In this document: piece after piece, positions 60,025 to 64,000 of the stretch | Position numbering within the stretch: position 1 is the stretch's first letter | Layout: each line of letters starts with the position of its first letter | Assembly: GCA_016712505.1 (NCBI GenBank) | Contig: JADJQY010000009.1 | Span: forward strand, 310,001 to 374,000 | DNA: 64,000 nucleotides | Source: Candidatus Eiseniibacteriota bacterium | Lineage (GTDB): Bacteria; Eisenbacteria; RBG-16-71-46; CAIMUX01 | Reading direction: 5' to 3' | Translations under genes and position numbers: made by a program | The notes under the pieces: generated by a model | Told to the model about the DNA's origin: nothing | The model's input: only the letters and a program-made list of their open reading frames with translations | The model's database searches: none

Positions 60025-62822
60025 AGGAGCCTCTCGATCGTCTCCAGGAGCGCCTCACCGAGGTGGAGAAGGCGCAGGTTTGGGATCAGATCGCGACGCA
60101 GGCCCCGCGCGCCTGGCGTACCGCGCATACCTCTCCGCAGTGGTGGCGTCGACCTTGGGTTTGGCCCACGGCCACCGGACTGGCCACCGCGGCACTCCTG
60201 ACCATCGTGCTGGTGAAGCAGCGGACCGAGGTCCCGGTCGTGCTGTCGGCCGGCGAGAGTCAGCGGGCAGTCACCGATGAGTCGAAGGTGAGGATGCAAT
60301 CGCTTCCGTACATGGCCGATGACCAGTCCGCCACGTCCTCGAGAGCGACGGTGCCTCCAGGCGACCCGGGCGCGAGCGCAAGCCCGAGCGCGGAGCGATC
60401 TGGTGATCGTCGCGACCGTGATGCGATCGACGCCGGTAGTGCGGTCTCTCGATCGGCACCGCCCACTCCGCTCGGACCGCCCGCACAGGCCGACGCGCTG
60501 ATCTCCGAATCCGACCAGTTCGCGTCCCGCGAAGCGGAAGCCCCGCCCGCGGCGGCGAGAGGCAAGGAGGGCACGGGCCCTGCCACCACCCCGGTGACAC
60601 CCTCTCGGTCCGTCGCGGGCGCGGTGAAGGACGAAGGTGGGTCGAAGGGAATCATTCCGATGGCCGCCACCCCTTCCACGGCCGTGACCGGCACCGCCGG
60701 CTCGGTCCTGGGCGGCATCTCGGGCCGGGTGACCGATGCGCAGGGAACTCCGCTCGCCTATGCCAGCGTGGTCGTGGTGGGAACGCACTTCGGCGCGATG
60801 ACCGATGAGGCGGGGGAGTTCCAGATCCGGAGCCTCCCGCCGGGCAACTACGCGCTCACCGCGATGACCTTGGGCTACGAGTCGGTCAGCGTCGACTCCG
60901 TCGCGGTCGACCACGATCTGGCGGTGTCGCTCGACGCCTCGCTCCAGGAGAAGCCGGTCGGAACGCTCGCCGAGATCGAGGTCGCGGCCGCCCGCGAGGT
61001 GATCAGGAAGAAGAAGTCCGAGACCTCGCACACGATCGCCTCGAAGGACCTGGCCTCGTTGCCCGCGAACGAGATCAGCGAGGCGATCGGACTGAAGTCC
61101 GGAGTGATCGCCAAGGGGAGAGACGTCCAGTTCCGCGGTGGACGCGCTGGGGAAGTGAAGTACCAGGTGGAGGGCATTGCCTCTCCCGACGCCGAGCGCA
61201 GGACCTCGGGTGGAGTCACCGTCGGCGGCACCAAGACCAAGGTCCCCGCCGCGTCCGCCCCTGCCGTTCCCCCGAACCAGCCGGTCCCGCTGCACGGCGG
61301 CACCGCGTTGCCGAACGACGAGAAGGTCGATGCGATGTTCTTCCAGCATGCCGGGGTGAATCCGCTGATTCCGGCCGAGGAGGATGCGCTCTCGACCTTC
61401 GCCGTCGACGTGGACAATGCGTCGTACACCCTGGCGCGGCTCTATCTGCAGCAGGGGAACCTGCCGCCGCAGGAGGCGGTCCGTCTGGAGGAGTGCGTCA
61501 ACTTCTTCCGGCAGGACTATCCGAAGTTCCACGACGATGACTTCCGGATCTTTGTCGACGGCGCGCCAGCTCCCTTCGCTCCAGGATACGAGCTGGTGCG
61601 GGTGGGGATCGCGGCGCGGTCGGTGGCGCCGGAGGATCGCCGGCCGGCTGACCTGGTCTTCGTCGTCGACGTCTCGGGATCGATGGATCGGGAGAACCGG
61701 CTTCAGGCGGTCAAGGAGAGTCTGGGCTACCTGCTCGAGCATCTCAAGGCGGACGACCGGGTGGCGATCGTGGCCTACGGCAACACCGCGACGATCGAAC
61801 TCGAGCCGACGGCCGGGTCGGACATCGCGCACATCCGTGGGGCGATCGAGGGGCTGCGGATCACCGGCGCGACCAACGCGGAGGCGGGGATCGCCCTGGG
61901 GTACGAGCTGGCCCGGCGGATGCGGGAGGACATGTCGTGGTTCGATCGCTGGGACCGCGAAGCGACCGGCGCGAACCGCGACGCTGATCGCCGGGCCGAT
62001 CGCGGCCCGCGCATCTCGCGCATCCTCCTCTGCTCCGACGGCGTGGCGAACATCGGCGCGACCGGGCCGGAGTCGATCCTCTCCCGGGTGCGCGAGGAAG
62101 CAGACAAGGGGATCCAGCTCTCGACGATCGGCTTCGGGATGGGAAACTACAACGATATCCTGATGGAGCGGCTGGCCGACGATGGCGACGGCAGCTACTA
62201 CTACGTCGACTCGCTCAAGGAGGCGAAGCGGGTGCTGGCCGAGAACTTGACCGGGACCCTGCAGACCATCGGGCGTGACGCGAAGATCCAGGTCGAGTTC
62301 GATCCGCGTCAGGTGAAGTACTACCGGCTGCTCGGCTTCGAAAACCGGGACGTCCGCGACCAGGATTTCCGCAACGATGCGGTCGACGCGGGCGAGATCG
62401 GTGCGGGGCACGTGGTCACGGCGCTCTACGAGGTGAAGCTCCAGGACGGCGTGCGGCGCGGACCGCTGGCCACCGTGCGTTTCCGCTACGCCAAGCCCGA
62501 TGCGGCCGGAACTGTCCCGGAGGTGCGAGAGCTTGCGCGGACGCTCGATGTCTTGGACCTGGCCGCGCGGTTCGAGCAGGCCGATCCCAGGTTGCGCCTC
62601 GACGCCGCAGTGGCGGAGTACGCTGAGATCCTCCGCGGCAGCTTCTACGCCAAGGAGGGGAGCTTCGAGGCGATCCTGCCGATCGCCCGGGACTGCGCCC
62701 GCGCGCTCTCCCGGGATCCGGAGGTCGCCGAGTTCGTGACCTTGGTCGAGCGGGCGCGCGATCTCTGGAAGCAGCGCCCGAGCCCCGAGCCGGCCGGCGC
62801 GCCCGAAGTCGAACGTCGCTAG
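60021..62822 (+). CDS. Membrane VWA/YfbK protein with carboxypeptidase-regulatory and plug-like domains, candidate anti-sigma
   Basis: The 933-residue protein has a short cytoplasmic-type start (residues 1-45), one transmembrane segment (about 46-67) and a Pro/Ala-rich linker. A carboxypeptidase-regulatory-like domain follows (about 230-315, GISGRVTDAQGTPLAYASVV), then a TonB-plug-like piece (about 315-390, SLPANEISEAIGLKSGVIAK) without any barrel. A YfbK N-terminal region (about 440-510), a VWA domain with metal-site DVSGS (D550, S552, S554) and a DUF3520-like C-terminus complete the chain. Its N-terminus, coupled by ATGA to the ECF sigma gene, sits where an anti-sigma domain would be, but lacks the HxxxCxxC zinc motif. 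Sigma-factor control is inferred; the VWA/YfbK assignment is firm. Confidence 0.85.
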   Translation: MKEPLDRLQERLTEVEKAQVWDQIATQAPRAWRTAHTSPQWWRRPWVWPTATGLATAALLTIVLVKQRTEVPVVLSAGESQRAVTDESKVRMQSLPYMADDQSATSSRATVPPGDPGASASPSAERSGDRRDRDAIDAGSAVSRSAPPTPLGPPAQADALISESDQFASREAEAPPAAARGKEGTGPATTPVTPSRSVAGAVKDEGGSKGIIPMAATPSTAVTGTAGSVLGGISGRVTDAQGTPLAYASVVVVGTHFGAMTDEAGEFQIRSLPPGNYALTAMTLGYESVSVDSVAVDHDLAVSLDASLQEKPVGTLAEIEVAAAREVIRKKKSETSHTIASKDLASLPANEISEAIGLKSGVIAKGRDVQFRGGRAGEVKYQVEGIASPDAERRTSGGVTVGGTKTKVPAASAPAVPPNQPVPLHGGTALPNDEKVDAMFFQHAGVNPLIPAEEDALSTFAVDVDNASYTLARLYLQQGNLPPQEAVRLEECVNFFRQDYPKFHDDDFRIFVDGAPAPFAPGYELVRVGIAARSVAPEDRRPADLVFVVDVSGSMDRENRLQAVKESLGYLLEHLKADDRVAIVAYGNTATIELEPTAGSDIAHIRGAIEGLRITGATNAEAGIALGYELARRMREDMSWFDRWDREATGANRDADRRADRGPRISRILLCSDGVANIGATGPESILSRVREEADKGIQLSTIGFGMGNYNDILMERLADDGDGSYYYVDSLKEAKRVLAENLTGTLQTIGRDAKIQVEFDPRQVKYYRLLGFENRDVRDQDFRNDAVDAGEIGAGHVVTALYEVKLQDGVRRGPLATVRFRYAKPDAAGTVPEVRELARTLDVLDLAARFEQADPRLRLDAAVAEYAEILRGSFYAKEGSFEAILPIARDCARALSRDPEVAEFVTLVERARDLWKQRPSPEPAGAPEVERR

Positions 62823-62838
62823 GCCGGTAGTTCATGCA

Positions 62839-62870
62839 CCGGCGAACTCTCCCCGGGGAGAGTTCGCCGG
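62839..62870 (+). terminator. 32-bp perfect palindrome after the VWA gene
   Basis: A spacer-less inverted repeat of two 16-base arms (left arm CCGGCGAACTCTCCCC) lies 16 bases after the stop at 62822. No T-tract follows, so termination may need other factors. Its right arm ends inside the first unit of a 12-bp tandem repeat, which suggests that the repeat grew from the arm. Confidence 0.5.
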
Positions 62871-62910
62871 AAACTTCGCCGGAAACTTCGCCGGAAACTT
62901 CGCCGGAAAC
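62863..62910. repeat. 12-bp tandem repeat, four perfect units
   Basis: Four identical units TTCGCCGGAAAC start at 62863, 62875, 62887 and 62899, followed by a partial unit. The first overlaps the right arm of the 32-bp palindrome. The array lies between the VWA gene and the convergent YceI gene. Confidence 0.9.
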
Positions 62911-62924
62911 TTCGCCCGCTGCGT

Positions 62925-62984
62925 GCTCCGATGCCCGCCCTGATCCCCGCTCCGATGCCTGCTCCGATGCCCGCTCCGATGCCC
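62925..62984. repeat. Second, unrelated 12-bp tandem repeat
   Basis: Five units of consensus GCTCCGATGCCC start at 62925, 62937 (diverged), 62949, 62961 and 62973. This sequence differs from the preceding 12-bp array yet keeps the same period and lies 14 bases after it, just before the end of the YceI gene. Confidence 0.85.
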
Positions 62985-63005
62985 GGCCTGGCCCCCGAAG
63001 CCTCC

Positions 63006-63689
63006 TTACGGCGCCTGAGTGGCCACCACGTCGAAGGTGATCCGCTGCACCTCATCCAGCTTCATCACCAGGAACTGCGGGCGCGGGATGTTGAACGCGC
63101 TGAGCTTTACCTGGAAGCTGGCCACGACATGAAGCGCCTTTTCCGCCGCGTTCCAGGTGACCTGAGCCGGGACCTCGAAGCGCTGCGTCACCCCGTGCAA
63201 GGTGAAGTTCCCGGCCACGGTCACCTCCACCGGCTCACCCGCGGGCAGCGCACCGGGATGCCCGGGGAGCAGACGTCCTCCGGTGAAGGTGATTTTCGGG
63301 TACTGCTTGGTGTGGAGATGATTGTCGCGCATGTGCTGATTGCGGAGGCCGATTCCGGTGTCGAGGCTGGCGGCGTCGACCTCGATCGCGATGCCGATCG
63401 AGTCGCCGAGCGCGGTGGGATCGCAGTCGATCGTGCCGGAGATCTGGCGCGACTTTCCGTCGAACGATTCAGCCGGGGCCTTCGACTCGAACCGGACCGA
63501 GTTGGTCTCGGCGCCGGGAGTGACGGCGAACCGGGCCGCGTCGGCGCGGTCGGCCGACAGCAGCAGACCGACCGCGAGTAGCAGCTCGACGGCCAGAAGC
63601 GGACCGACGATGCGTCGAGGACCGACGATGCGTCGCGGACCGCCGAGGAGAGCAAAGGTCAAGAGTACAGACTGCCGGGGGCTGGACAT
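63006..63689 (-). CDS. YceI-family periplasmic lipid-binding protein
   Basis: The 227-residue protein has a long signal region (to about residue 52, ending SADRADAA) and a YceI fold: FAVTPGAETNSVRFESKAP, GKSRQISGTIDCDPTALGDS, LRNQHMRDNHLHTKQYPKI and GNFTLHGVTQRFEVPAQVT. YceI proteins bind isoprenoid-type lipids in an extended beta-barrel in the periplasm. The signal contains an in-frame direct repeat (GPRRIVGPRRIVGP). ATG 63689 has GGGAGG five bases upstream. The downstream region holds the repeat arrays, and the upstream neighbour on the same strand is the partial outer-membrane protein at the window edge. Confidence 0.92.
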   Translation of the reverse strand: MSSPRQSVLLTFALLGGPRRIVGPRRIVGPLLAVELLLAVGLLLSADRADAARFAVTPGAETNSVRFESKAPAESFDGKSRQISGTIDCDPTALGDSIGIAIEVDAASLDTGIGLRNQHMRDNHLHTKQYPKITFTGGRLLPGHPGALPAGEPVEVTVAGNFTLHGVTQRFEVPAQVTWNAAEKALHVVASFQVKLSAFNIPRPQFLVMKLDEVQRITFDVVATQAP

Positions 63690-63712
63690 GGTTGCCTCCC
63701 TGATCGCTACGA

Positions 63713-64000
63713 TCAGTAGAACAGGTGGAGTTGGACCTCGAGTTGCTCATATTCGTCGCCGAGGTTCGGCGCGGGAGCGTTCCCGTCCGGCCTGGCCTCG
63801 TCGTGGCGGAAGACGTTCCACATCGCCATCACTCCAACCGACGGAACCGGGAGGAAGTCGAACCCGAGGCCGAGACGCGAGCGACTGCCGGTCTTCCGGT
63901 CGAGGTCGGGATCGAGGAAGTCGTAGGTCGCGCGCAGGTAGGTCCCCTGGAGGAACTCATAGGTGACCTCATGGGAGGTGACCCACTCGGTGTGGGGGGC
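63713..64000 (-). CDS. C-terminal fragment of an outer-membrane beta-barrel protein (5' partial)
   Basis: The minus-strand frame is open from the window edge to a TGA at 63715-63713, giving 95 residues with no start in the window. The chain shows alternating barrel strands (EVTYEFLQGTYLRATYDFL, RLGLGFDFLPVPSVGVMAM) and ends EVQLHLFY, a typical C-terminal Phe/Tyr barrel signal. The family is not recognised, although the YDFLDPDLDRKTGSRSRLGLG stretch (about residues 26-46) resembles porin-like proteins. It lies 23 bases upstream of the YceI gene in the same direction. Confidence 0.65.
   Translation of the reverse strand, partial: APHTEWVTSHEVTYEFLQGTYLRATYDFLDPDLDRKTGSRSRLGLGFDFLPVPSVGVMAMWNVFRHDEARPDGNAPAPNLGDEYEQLEVQLHLFY

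Noticed and set aside
59937..62411. An 824-residue open frame on the minus strand opposite the VWA gene.
   Set aside because: It is the antisense of a well-supported VWA/YfbK protein, is Arg/Asp/Leu-biased and shows no domain pattern; G+C-rich coding DNA often leaves such frames open.
62839..62996. Terminal inverted repeat and direct repeats of an insertion sequence.
   Set aside because: There is no transposase, no second copy and no target duplication; the arrays are local tandem repeats beside a palindrome.

Overview
The window is 64 kb of G+C-rich bacterial chromosome from a Gram-negative (diderm) organism: it has type VI secretion genes, outer-membrane barrels, lipoproteins with clear lipoboxes and a lipid-A-type acyltransferase relative. 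At least five large secreted proteins end in the same FlgD-like / type IX-style C-terminal tail, and two carry Cys-rich 'GACC...C' modules. That combination suggests an uncultivated lineage of the FCB/Eisenbacteria-Krumholzibacteria-Gemmatimonadota neighbourhood, but this is inference from protein style only. No rRNA, tRNA, insertion sequence, phage or CRISPR array was seen.

Layout. (1) 2-13154, plus strand: the end of a T6SS cluster (tssG, clpV, vgrG), followed by an accessory and cargo module (TIGR02270-like, DUF6484-like, DUF2169-like, a dead ketosynthase fold, a DUF4150/PAAR-like tip, a zinc metalloprotease with archaemetzincin-like motifs, and two small unknown genes). (2) 13227-30256, minus strand: two secreted proteins, two tandem T6SS sheath-like paralogues with TssB/TssC features, a short-chain dehydrogenase, and a tightly overlapping five-gene envelope operon (two CsgG-like proteins, one with a peptidoglycan-binding insertion, an outer-membrane barrel, and two lipoproteins). 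(3) 30483-42871: a CDF metal exporter, two tandem parallel beta-helix paralogues (the second broken by a one-base frameshift), a secreted unknown, a degenerate histidine kinase, an LpxL-like protein with a GT4 glycosyltransferase, and a porin-like protein. (4) 43158-50392: 2-oxoacid:ferredoxin oxidoreductase (korAB), an Asp-box propeller protein with a TPR-like lipoprotein, and an exported cyclophilin. (5) 50836-59011: a Cys/Ala-rich exported repeat protein, an aromatic amino acid decarboxylase, a molybdenum-cofactor set (moeA, moaC, fused mobB-mobA), serB, and a histone-deacetylase-fold enzyme. (6) 59443-64000: an ECF sigma factor translationally coupled to a membrane VWA/YfbK protein that also carries carboxypeptidase-regulatory and TonB-plug-like parts, then a YceI protein and a partial outer-membrane barrel.

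Functionally the window is dominated by envelope and secretion biology. The T6SS block looks like the spike/cargo end of a larger cluster that extends left of the window. The CsgG-like operon looks like an uncharacterised outer-membrane assembly. Several intergenic regions hold short tandem repeats (12 or 16 bp units) next to perfect palindromes, which seems to be a habit of this genome. Several enzyme-fold proteins (ketosynthase, histidine kinase, acyltransferase) lack expected catalytic residues.
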